Shown here: piece after piece, positions 1-5,915 of the stretch | Numbering within the stretch: position 1 is the stretch's first letter | Layout of the letters: every line of letters begins with the position of its first letter | Position numbers and translations under genes: made by a program | Notes under the pieces: generated by a model | What the model was told of the DNA's origin: nothing | Seen by the model: only the letters and a program-made list of their open reading frames with translations | The model's database searches: none | Assembly: GCA_031285695.1 (NCBI GenBank) | Contig: JAITVR010000013.1 | Location: 1-6,409, forward strand | DNA: 6,409 nt | Reading direction: 5' to 3' | DNA from: Prevotellaceae bacterium | GTDB lineage: Bacteria; Bacteroidota; Bacteroidia; Bacteroidales; UBA932

Positions 1-43
1 CAATGCTTTCAACTACCCCTAAGTGTGATATTTTTTTTGCCAT
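1..43 (-). CDS. 5' end of a probable RseC / SoxR-reducing family gene (partial, runs off left edge)
   Basis: Read on the minus strand, an ATG at 43-41 opens 14 codons with no stop up to the window edge: MAKKISHLGVVESI. A strong Bacteroidota-type promoter lies just upstream (70-100) and would give a leader of about 20 nt, which supports a real start. From memory, RseC/MucC-family proteins of Bacteroidota begin with a similar K-I-x-H-x-G-x-V-E-x-I segment, followed by a VRI-type strand and a Cys-rich cluster, and often precede the rnfBCDGEA genes. In that setting they are thought to help maintain or assemble electron-transfer machinery at the inner membrane. The assignment rests on 14 residues, so the family call is tentative, while a gene starting here is more likely than not. 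The start contains a run of eight A's (codons 2-5). The gene is transcribed in the same direction as tamB but probably separately, because about 255 bp and its own promoter lie between them. Confidence 0.5.
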   Translation of the reverse strand, partial: MAKKISHLGVVESI

Positions 44-69
44 AAGGCGAAATTTCAAAATTGTGGGAA

Positions 70-100
70 CAAAGATAGGAAACAATTAATAATTAACAAT
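70..100 (-). promoter_or_regulatory. Bacteroidota-type promoter for the leftward gene starting at 43
   Basis: On the minus strand, ATTG (100-97) is followed by exactly 19 bp and then TATCTTTG (77-70). This matches the -33 TTTG / N19 / -7 TAnnTTTG promoter known from Bacteroides and relatives, with one mismatch in the upstream box. Transcription would start near 63-65 and give a leader of about 20 nt before the ATG at 43. The spacer is AT-only apart from two G/C pairs near the -7 box and one G in the middle. Confidence 0.6.
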
Positions 101-134
101 GAATAAAGAGTAATTGGCATGGCAGTGCACAGTT

Positions 135-167
135 ATTGCGAGGAGGTTTAGCGAAGCCGCTTGCAAT
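135..167. repeat. Hairpin-forming dispersed-repeat-like element
   Basis: ATTGCGAG (135-142) and CTTGCAAT (160-167) are inverted arms with one G-T mismatch, which is a G-U pair if transcribed. The 17-nt interior can form a second small stem (GGTT/AGCC at 145-148 and 155-158). The wording (ATTGCGAGGAGG … CGAAGC … GCAATCT) resembles the short palindromic 'attgcgagg…gaagcaatct' repeats that I recall as scattered in intergenic DNA of many Bacteroidota genomes. The inverted structure is seen directly; membership of a repeat family is from memory. It does not encode a recognisable protein. Confidence 0.45.
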
Positions 168-175
168 CTTTTTCT

Positions 176-220
176 ATCTGTTACTTTGTGTCAAGGCAAA
201 GTAACGAAGAGAAAACAGAT
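176..220. repeat. Perfect 9-bp inverted repeat, dispersed-repeat-like
   Basis: GTTACTTTG (180-188) and CAAAGTAAC (197-205) are perfect inverted arms around the 8-nt loop TGTCAAGG. An outer pair, ATCTG (176-180) and CAGAT (216-220), could extend the stem across a 10-nt one-sided bulge (206-215). The string TTACTTTG-TGTCAAGG-CAAAGTAAC resembles a motif I recall from intergenic repeats of Bacteroidota ('gttactttt…ccttgacac…aaagtaac'). Neither strand has a U-run straight after the stem, so it is a poor intrinsic terminator, though it may still block exonucleases. Confidence 0.5.
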
Positions 221-227
221 GTGCAAA

Positions 228-259
228 CTTGAGATGCTTCACTTTCCTCAGCAGGACAA
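228..259 (-). repeat. Short degenerate palindrome of the 'GTCATCCTGAG…GAAGGATCT' type
   Basis: On the minus strand this reads TTGTCCTGCTGAGG, then AAAGTGAAGCATCTCAAG. This parallels the widespread intergenic repeat that I recall as GTCATCCTGAG-CGAAGTGA-AGGATCT. Relative to that form, the arms carry paired changes (CCT to GCT on one side, AGG to AGC on the other), so the short TGCT/AGCA stem (253-250 with 237-234) is kept. The match is by recollection and the stem is only 4 bp, so the call is moderate. It abuts the two preceding hairpins and lies about 40 bp past the tamB stop. Confidence 0.4.
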
Positions 260-261
260 CA

Positions 262-280
262 AGAAAAATAGCCTTTTTCT
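262..280 (-). terminator. Weak candidate terminator downstream of tamB
   Basis: On the minus strand, 18 bp past the tamB stop, AGAAAAA (280-274) and TTTTTCT (268-262) form a perfect 7-bp inverted repeat around the loop GGCTA. The descending arm is itself a short T-run and is followed by TGTTG. The stem has only one G-C pair, so it would be weak. It is the best terminator-like structure seen between tamB and the repeat cluster. Confidence 0.25.
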
Positions 281-297
281 AACCACTAATTTTACCG

Positions 298-3200
298 CTA
301 CTCTTTTTTACGAAAAATAGCCTGCCACAGGTCGGTAAAGCTGTCAAAACTTTCTTGGTACACCACGCCAACGCCGTAGCGATTTCCGGTGGTTTGCATC
401 ATTTCGGCGTACTGATTGTCGGCGTGGCTAAACATTTTTACGCGCCATTTTCCCTCCGCATCAAGCGTGTACTCCACATCGGCATCGTACACCATGCTTG
501 CGTTGTTGGGGTTGGCCACATCGCGCCCGTGCTGCTGCCCCACTCCGCCGCTTATCGAGAGGCGTTCAATTGGGTTTAGAGAAAATGTTGCGCCCCAATC
601 CTGCTCTGCGGCGCTTTGCGCTCCCACTGTCGGCACTTTTACGCTCACGTTAATGCCCTCAAAAGCCTGCGATAGCATGCCCGAAAGCTGCGCCGAAAGG
701 AAGTTGCTCAGCGTTGAACCGCCAATGCCACCCGCTACCATGGCGCCAAGCCCTTCATCGGTTGGCACAAATTGCCCCGTCAAAACGAGCGACATGAACT
801 GCGTAACGATGTCGTCGTCGGTGTTGAGCCGGGTTTGCATAAGCGTGCGCGTTTCAACATCTACGGTGGGCGCTTCGATAGAAAACTTGAGCGTGGGCGC
901 CGTAAGCCTTCCCGTAATGTGCACCCCGCAGTTGATGGGCACGGGGCGGCTGTAGCGATTGTTGACGTTTGCCGTAGAGTCAAACAGCCCTGCCAGCGGC
1001 ACGCGCAGCTGCTTGTAGTTGGCCTGAATGTCGGCGGTGGCGGCATCAATATCGCCGTTGAAGTTGATAACGCTTCCGCTGTTTATTTTAAATTTTAGGT
1101 TAAATAAATTTTGAATAGAAACCGCGTACTCGCCGCGCTGCAAGGTATATGCGCCAAACACGCGAAAAATGTTGCTGGCGGGCTGCACCTCCAGCTTCAC
1201 ATCGCCGTTGCCGGCGGCCTTTATCACATCGCCCGTATTTTCGTTGAGTACCAGCTGCAGCTCGGCGTCGGGCGTAACCCGAAAGTCCAAATCAACCTTA
1301 ACGTTGGAGGCTGCCTCCAGCTGATTTTTCTTCGTTTTTCCCTTTGCATTTTGACCGCTAACGGGCGTTACAAAGTCAATAAAGTTGGACTGCTGCGCGC
1401 TTTGAGCGCCGCTTAGCGGAATAGAAACCTGCGTATTTTCATTGGTGGTGGCCACTGCGCTAACCTCTACCTCGCCCTGTCCACCGTTGATTTGCACCAC
1501 GCCGGTGGCGTAGCCCTGTCCGTAAAAATTTTCGTTGCGGCGCGCCATGCTGTTTAGCACATGAAAATTTTCGGGCGCAACCTTAAGCGTGAAGTGAATC
1601 TTATCGGGCTGCGTAACGTTGTACAGCGAAAAGTTGGCGCGCGATGTGGTATTTTTATCGTCCAGCGCCTGCCAGTCGCGCATGTGCAGGCTGCTATTTT
1701 CCACCAAAACTTCGCCCGACAATCGGTACAGCGTGTTCAAAATATTTACGCGCAGCGTGCCGTTTTCCACCTGCAACTTTCCGTTGAGCAGCGGCTGCTT
1801 GAGCTGCCCCATTACCTTCAAATTTCCGCTTACCGCGCCGCCCACATCGCTTAGCGGCCCTTCGAGCAGCGGGTTTAGGTAATCCAAATTTACGCCGCTG
1901 AGCTTGGCTGCCGCCAGTATTTCGCCCGACGGTTTTACCACGCCGCCCACGCTCAGCGCCTCTGCACCGCCGCGCTCCACGCGCAGCTGCACGCTAACGT
2001 CCTTTTCGCCCTGCTCGCTAAAGCTGTTTAGCGTAAGGTTGCCCACCTCCATTTTTTCCACAAAAACGTTGCTCGCTTTTACGTTGGCAAAAAAATCACG
2101 AGATTGAGACAGCACGCCGTTTACCTTTAGCTTGCCTGAAAGCGTGCCCGTTATGTCCGGCGTTTTTGCGCCTAAAATTTGCAGCAGCGGCGCAATGGAA
2201 ACGCCGTTTACATCGCAACGAAGAGAATCTTTTAAACTATTGGAAATAAAACCATTAGCGTATATAATTTGACTTCCGTTTTCCACCTTAAAATACTGAA
2301 TGGCAATATTTCCTTTCTCGTAGCGCAGCTTGCTCGGCGACAAATGCCAGGCCGTATCGCCCAGCACCACCTGCGACGAATCAAGCGCAACATCAACGCC
2401 AATGCCGCCTTGCGCATCGCGAAATACCTGCGCGGCGGCATTCAAATTTCCCGAAGCAATGGAGGTTTTATAGCTCGATTTCAGCTCCGCGCGCCCCGCC
2501 TTTAGCGTGCTGCTGAGGTTGATTTTCTGCAGGTCGAGGTTGCCGTTGGTGGCGCTATCCACCTTTGCGGTAAGCTGCAGGAGCGAGTCGCGCACGGCGG
2601 AGCGCAGCGAAAAATTTTTCAGCTTCAGCTGCCCAACACGTGCAGAATCGGTGCGCAAGCTGAGCTGCGTGCGCTGCACATTGGTGGCTATGCGGCCGCG
2701 TATTTCGGTGCTATCGGCCAGCTCAAGCTGCGGCGTTAAAACGCTAAACGCGGCTTGCGCTTTTTTTATGAGCAGCGAAAATGTGTACTCTGCATTTTCG
2801 TTTAGCGCCGGCTTTGGCGTAGTATCGGCAATGTTTTTTTTCAAATTTTCGTCCGCCAACAGCTGCGAAAATACGGGCAGGTAGTAGCCCACCACGTGGT
2901 TGAGCGTAGCAGGCGCGTGGCTCAGTCCGCCCTTGGCTTGCAGAGTTGCGTTGAGCAGGTCGGAGGTAAGCGTTATGCTTTTTACTTCGCCCATTTTTTT
3001 GGCGTTAAGCCGCATGGTATCTACAAAAAATGCACGTTGGTGCGCGGCGTATTTTACGTTGCTTACGCGAAGTTTTCCTGTAAAATCATCGAGGTTGCTG
3101 CCCTCCGCTTCGGCTGTTGCCGTAAGGCTTAGGCGCGAAATGCTATCGTGCGAAACTAAGTGCAGCTTGAATAAATCGGCGTGGCGCAAGTTTAGGTTAA

Positions 3201-4782
3201 AGTCAAAAAGTGATTTTTCTTTTTCAAAATCGATGCTGCCGCGAAAATCAAAATCCAAATTTTTATCGCGGCACGAAAGCGCACCGCTAAACGACCGCTC
3301 GGTAAGTAGCCCCTTCACCTTTGTTGCGCGGTAAGGGTAATTTTTCAGCTCCAAAAGCGGCATGTCAACATCTAAGTTGAGCGAAATATTTTTGAAACTT
3401 TTTACCGTTCCACTCGCCTTTCCGTGTAGGCTCAATCGCCCGACAATGCTATCGTTGAGAATGCTGCCAAGGTCAAAATTTTCCGTACCCAGCGTTCCGC
3501 TAATGGCCATGGCCGAATCGGGCGCAGGCGAAAATGCGAGGTCGGAAATGATGGTGCCCTTGTCGGTAGCAAGCTCGCCGTTGGCCACAAAGTTGGATAA
3601 AAAACCGGTAAAGCGCGCGTGTCCGCTGAGCGTTCCCAGCTGGCGCAGCAGCTCGGCATGGCGCGCAATTTTTTTGTTGAGCACCGCGCTGTCGGCAAGT
3701 AAAATATCCTGCGGAACGCTGGTTAGCTCCTTGGCATCGAAGGTAAAAAATGTGCCCTGCACATCGGGCAAACCCATCATGGAAAAGTTGAGTTTTACGT
3801 CCGTGTTTTCACCGTAATTTAGGTCAAGTTCGCGCCCCTTAAGGCTCGCCACCGTGCCCTCCACGCGCCCTGTGAGGTTGAGCGGCAGGTGCACGCGCGG
3901 CATTTTTTTTGTAAAAAAACCAATGGTGTACAAATCCACCTTTGCCGAGGTAAAATCGGCCGACATGCGCACGCGCTCCACGTAGCTAAAAAAATCGCTA
4001 AAGCTGTCAAAATCCATGCGGTAGTGGCGCGCACGAACATCAGAATAGTCGTCCAAAACTTGCAAATTTTTTACCTCTATAAACGTTGGCGCAACGCTTA
4101 CCCGCCCCGACATGCGATGCAGGTTAAAGCCGCTACGCTCACGCAATTTCAGCTCTTCCAGCAGGCAAGTTATGGTATCGCCGTTCACATTTACTTCGCG
4201 CAAGTCAACATGCAACTCATTGATAATCAATGAGTTATAAGAAACTACGTCAGCCAAAGTTGTATCAACAATGCTGCTGTCAACAAAGCTGAAGCTAAGG
4301 TCGTTGGTTGTAAGTCGGCTCAACTTAAGGCTGTACGAAGCGCCGTCCGTATTGGGTTTTGGCACGGTGTCCGCCTTCGAATTTTTTAGCCCGTCAATAA
4401 TAAATTTTAGGTTGAGCACGCCTGCAGTATCGCGCCGCAGCGACAGGTTTACATCGCTCAGCGCAAGCCGGCTGGCCTCCACGTATTTTTCCGCAAGGCG
4501 TATGCGCGAGAGCGAAAGCGCCGCCTCGCCGGCGTAAAACAGCGTGTCGCCCTTCAAATCTTGCACGTAAACATCGTTCAGCACCAAGCGGTTGAAGAGC
4601 CGAAACTGAACGCTGCTCACGCTTACCGTGGTGTTAAATTTTTCGGAAAGCAGCTGCGTGGCTTCGTGCACCAAGCGCTGCTGCGCCTTAGGGTGCTGCA
4701 CGGCAAAAAAAATGGCTACCGGCAGCAAAAAAAGCGCCGCCACCACCACCACCATTATTGCTATGATATACCTCAGCCTCAA
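298..4782 (-). CDS. tamB: TamB-family translocation/assembly module protein (AsmA-like, DUF490 C-terminus)
   Basis: 1,494 residues, within the usual size range for Bacteroidota TamB. Residues 5-28 (YIIAIMVVVV…IFFAV) form one N-terminal membrane anchor after a basic RLR segment. The rest is predicted periplasmic: hundreds of residues of alternating beta-strand pattern of the AsmA/TamB groove type, with repeated GxLxLxG-like strands. The C-terminal TamB domain spans roughly 1030-1465. It includes a GRLTAPTLKFSIEAP stretch (from 1291), FMSLVLTGQFVP (1329-1340) and a closing strand pair (DADVEYTLDAEGKWRVKMF, then YGVGVVYQESF) typical of the family. In Proteobacteria, TamB bridges the inner and outer membranes, acts in lipid transfer and works with the BamA-like TamA; in Bacteroidota a BamA-family lipoprotein (TamL) is the reported partner, not present here. 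No frameshift or internal stop. The start is uncertain: the reading frame opens after a TAG at 4808-4806, and no ATG precedes the anchor; TTG at 4782-4780 keeps the basic N-terminus, ATT at 4794-4792 is possible, and ATG at residue 10 would cut into the membrane segment. Divergent from tsaD. Confidence 0.94.
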   Translation of the reverse strand: MRLRYIIAIMVVVVAALFLLPVAIFFAVQHPKAQQRLVHEATQLLSEKFNTTVSVSSVQFRLFNRLVLNDVYVQDLKGDTLFYAGEAALSLSRIRLAEKYVEASRLALSDVNLSLRRDTAGVLNLKFIIDGLKNSKADTVPKPNTDGASYSLKLSRLTTNDLSFSFVDSSIVDTTLADVVSYNSLIINELHVDLREVNVNGDTITCLLEELKLRERSGFNLHRMSGRVSVAPTFIEVKNLQVLDDYSDVRARHYRMDFDSFSDFFSYVERVRMSADFTSAKVDLYTIGFFTKKMPRVHLPLNLTGRVEGTVASLKGRELDLNYGENTDVKLNFSMMGLPDVQGTFFTFDAKELTSVPQDILLADSAVLNKKIARHAELLRQLGTLSGHARFTGFLSNFVANGELATDKGTIISDLAFSPAPDSAMAISGTLGTENFDLGSILNDSIVGRLSLHGKASGTVKSFKNISLNLDVDMPLLELKNYPYRATKVKGLLTERSFSGALSCRDKNLDFDFRGSIDFEKEKSLFDFNLNLRHADLFKLHLVSHDSISRLSLTATAEAEGSNLDDFTGKLRVSNVKYAAHQRAFFVDTMRLNAKKMGEVKSITLTSDLLNATLQAKGGLSHAPATLNHVVGYYLPVFSQLLADENLKKNIADTTPKPALNENAEYTFSLLIKKAQAAFSVLTPQLELADSTEIRGRIATNVQRTQLSLRTDSARVGQLKLKNFSLRSAVRDSLLQLTAKVDSATNGNLDLQKINLSSTLKAGRAELKSSYKTSIASGNLNAAAQVFRDAQGGIGVDVALDSSQVVLGDTAWHLSPSKLRYEKGNIAIQYFKVENGSQIIYANGFISNSLKDSLRCDVNGVSIAPLLQILGAKTPDITGTLSGKLKVNGVLSQSRDFFANVKASNVFVEKMEVGNLTLNSFSEQGEKDVSVQLRVERGGAEALSVGGVVKPSGEILAAAKLSGVNLDYLNPLLEGPLSDVGGAVSGNLKVMGQLKQPLLNGKLQVENGTLRVNILNTLYRLSGEVLVENSSLHMRDWQALDDKNTTSRANFSLYNVTQPDKIHFTLKVAPENFHVLNSMARRNENFYGQGYATGVVQINGGQGEVEVSAVATTNENTQVSIPLSGAQSAQQSNFIDFVTPVSGQNAKGKTKKNQLEAASNVKVDLDFRVTPDAELQLVLNENTGDVIKAAGNGDVKLEVQPASNIFRVFGAYTLQRGEYAVSIQNLFNLKFKINSGSVINFNGDIDAATADIQANYKQLRVPLAGLFDSTANVNNRYSRPVPINCGVHITGRLTAPTLKFSIEAPTVDVETRTLMQTRLNTDDDIVTQFMSLVLTGQFVPTDEGLGAMVAGGIGGSTLSNFLSAQLSGMLSQAFEGINVSVKVPTVGAQSAAEQDWGATFSLNPIERLSISGGVGQQHGRDVANPNNASMVYDADVEYTLDAEGKWRVKMFSHADNQYAEMMQTTGNRYGVGVVYQESFDSFTDLWQAIFRKKE
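4214..4236. repeat. Perfect 10-bp-arm palindrome inside tamB
   Basis: AACTCATTGA (4214-4223) and TCAATGAGTT (4227-4236) are exact inverted arms separated by only TAA. The site lies in tamB codons for residues 183-190 (N-S-L-I-I-N-E-L). The codons leave synonymous freedom at most positions, so the protein does not force the symmetry. It could fold as an mRNA hairpin or be a protein-binding site; nothing else in the sequence indicates which. Confidence 0.6.
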
Positions 4783-4802
4783 CTTGCGAAAAAAAATTAA
4801 GA

Positions 4803-4833
4803 GTTGCTAAAACAAGTAAAATTAGTACATTTG
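4803..4833 (+). promoter_or_regulatory. Bacteroidota-type promoter for tsaD
   Basis: GTTG (4803-4806) is followed by exactly 19 bp and then TACATTTG (4826-4833). The downstream box is a perfect TAnnTTTG, and the upstream box keeps TTG of TTTG. Transcription would start near 4839-4841, leaving a leader of about 50 nt before the GTG start of tsaD. The element overlaps the predicted leftward tamB promoter. Confidence 0.7.
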
Positions 4834-4848
4834 CACCTCGCTAGCAAA
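4817..4848 (-). promoter_or_regulatory. Candidate tamB promoter, overlapping the tsaD promoter
   Basis: On the minus strand, TTTG (4848-4845) is followed by 20 bp and then TAATTTTA (4824-4817), which fits TAnnTTTG with the last base changed. Transcription would start near 4810, about 28 nt before the TTG start of tamB. The downstream box is imperfect and the region is AT-rich, so this is weaker than the tsaD promoter on the other strand. Confidence 0.4.
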
Positions 4849-4861
4849 TCAAAACGGCGAG
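4829..4861. promoter_or_regulatory. Dyad and leader stem between the tamB and tsaD promoters
   Basis: ATTTGC (4829-4834) and GCAAAT (4844-4849) form a perfect 6-bp dyad with a 9-bp gap. It spans the tsaD -7 box and the candidate tamB -33 box, so a protein bound here could affect both promoters. Overlapping it, CTCGC (4837-4841) and GCGAG (4857-4861) could form a 5-bp stem at the very 5' end of the tsaD mRNA. GCTAGCAAATC (4840-4850) is also repeated as GCGAGCAAACC (4857-4867). Part of the dyad follows simply from the promoter boxes themselves, so an operator role is speculative. Confidence 0.3.
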
Positions 4862-4889
4862 CAAACCTTAATTTTTACGAATTTTCAAA

Positions 4890-5909
4890 GTGGAAAATCA
4901 AGGAATTATCCTCGGCATTGAGTCCTCGTGCGACGATACTTCGGCGGCTGTAGTGCGCGACACCACGCTGATTGCCAACATTATTGCCAACCAAAGCGTG
5001 CACGAAGCCTACGGCGGAGTGGTGCCCGAGTTGGCCTCAAGGGCGCACCAGCAAAATATTATTCCGGTGGTAAATCGTGCGCTGGAAGTTGCAAAAATTT
5101 CGCCTGCCGAAATCAGCGCCATTGCCTTTACCCGCGGCCCGGGATTGATGGGTTCGCTGCTCGTTGGCGCCTCGTTTGCCAAAGGTTTGTCGCTGGCCAC
5201 AGGCGCGCCCTTGGTTGAGGTAAACCACCTGCAGGGGCACGTGCTGTCGCACTTTGTTGATGAGCCAAACAAAAATATTCCGCACCCAAAATTCCCGTTT
5301 TTGTGCCTCTTAGTTTCGGGCGGACACACGCAAATTTTGCTTGTAAAAAAACCGTTGGAGCACGAAATTCTTGGGCAAACCATTGACGATGCTGCCGGAG
5401 AAGCCTTTGATAAGTGCGCCAAGGTAATGGATTTGCCCTACCCCGGCGGTCCGGTAATTGACAAGTTGGCGGCGCTTGGAAACGACAAAAAATTCACTTT
5501 TGCCAAGCCGCAAATTCCAAATTTGGACTACAGCTTTAGCGGACTGAAAACTTCGTTTCTCTACTTTTTGCGCGACAATATGACGCAAAATCCCAACTTT
5601 ATTGAGGAAAATAAAAACGACCTGTGCGCCTCGCTACAGCGCACCATTACTGATATTTTGCTAAGCAAATTAGAAAAGGCAGCAAGGCAAACCTGCGTAA
5701 AAGAGGTGGCCATTGCAGGCGGCGTTTCGGCCAACTCAGGCTTGCGCAACGCCATAAAAACTGCGGGCGAAAAGCACGGCTGGAACACCTACCTGCCCGA
5801 GCTGCGCTACACTACCGACAACGCCGCCATGATTGCCATTGCCGGATTTTTTAAGCTGCAAAACGGCGAAACGGCCGCGCTGGATATTGCACCGCTGGCA
5901 AGAATGTAA
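4890..5909 (+). CDS. tsaD: tRNA N6-adenosine threonylcarbamoyltransferase, TsaD (Kae1/YgjD family)
   Basis: 339 residues, the normal bacterial length. TsaD transfers the threonylcarbamoyl group from TC-AMP to N6 of A37 in tRNAs reading ANN codons, working with TsaB and TsaE in the cytoplasm (neither is in this window). All family motifs are present in order: ESSCDDT (11-17), the HxxxH metal motif H113/H117 in NHLQGH, the nucleotide-phosphate loop SGGHT (143-147), DDAAGEAFDK (166-175), YPGG (184-187), FSGLKT (216-221), GGVSAN (277-282) and the metal-ligand Asp D310 in YTTDNAAMIA. The ASKHA fold is complete, with no break. The start is a GTG at 4890; the frame is open only back to a TAA at 4869-4871 and has no ATG there, so GTG is the best choice and leaves only seven residues before the first conserved strand. 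There is no Shine-Dalgarno sequence. It has its own promoter (4803-4833), is divergent from tamB, and converges with the FKBP-like gene at a 2-bp gap. Confidence 0.98.
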   Translation: MENQGIILGIESSCDDTSAAVVRDTTLIANIIANQSVHEAYGGVVPELASRAHQQNIIPVVNRALEVAKISPAEISAIAFTRGPGLMGSLLVGASFAKGLSLATGAPLVEVNHLQGHVLSHFVDEPNKNIPHPKFPFLCLLVSGGHTQILLVKKPLEHEILGQTIDDAAGEAFDKCAKVMDLPYPGGPVIDKLAALGNDKKFTFAKPQIPNLDYSFSGLKTSFLYFLRDNMTQNPNFIEENKNDLCASLQRTITDILLSKLEKAARQTCVKEVAIAGGVSANSGLRNAIKTAGEKHGWNTYLPELRYTTDNAAMIAIAGFFKLQNGETAALDIAPLARM

Positions 5910-5915
5910 GCTTAC
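5906..5915. repeat. Palindrome holding both convergent stop codons
   Basis: GTAAGCTTAC is a perfect 10-bp palindrome. The tsaD stop TAA (5907-5909) and the opposing gene's stop TAA (minus, 5914-5912) are its two symmetric halves, separated by GC. A further imperfect pair, GCAA (5898-5901) and TTGC (5919-5922), could lengthen a stem around it across an internal loop, with TTGTTATTTTT following on the plus strand. This could act as a weak bidirectional end, but the stem is loopless at its centre, so a terminator role is doubtful. Confidence 0.4.

Noticed and set aside
101..297. Possible tRNA or small structured RNA gene in the gap
   Set aside because: The hairpins are independent and do not form a cloverleaf or a known riboswitch core, and there is no CCA end or conserved T-loop sequence.
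114..320. A 68-codon rightward reading frame running through the repeat cluster into the tamB 3' end
   Set aside because: It runs through the hairpin repeats, overlaps the real tamB end, has no promoter of the local type and shows no recognisable protein features.
2507..3334. Long rightward reading frames (125 and 144 codons) opposite tamB
   Set aside because: They are Ser/Arg/Cys-rich antisense shadows of a continuous tamB frame, with no domain or motif.
3902..3918. T8-GT-A7 symmetric tract inside tamB, considered as a terminator or slippage site
   Set aside because: It lies mid-gene, encodes a reasonable F-F-T-K-K-M segment in frame, and a pure A/T stem with a 2-nt loop would be a poor terminator. 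The frame is intact across it.
4741..4755. CAC trinucleotide repeat at the tamB anchor, considered as a phase-variable tract
   Set aside because: Only four to five units; any change would be in frame and would only add or remove Val in the membrane segment.
5009..5422. A 137-codon leftward reading frame inside tsaD
   Set aside because: It is an antisense shadow of an unquestionable tsaD, rich in Cys/Pro/Ser as expected for such shadows, with no motifs.
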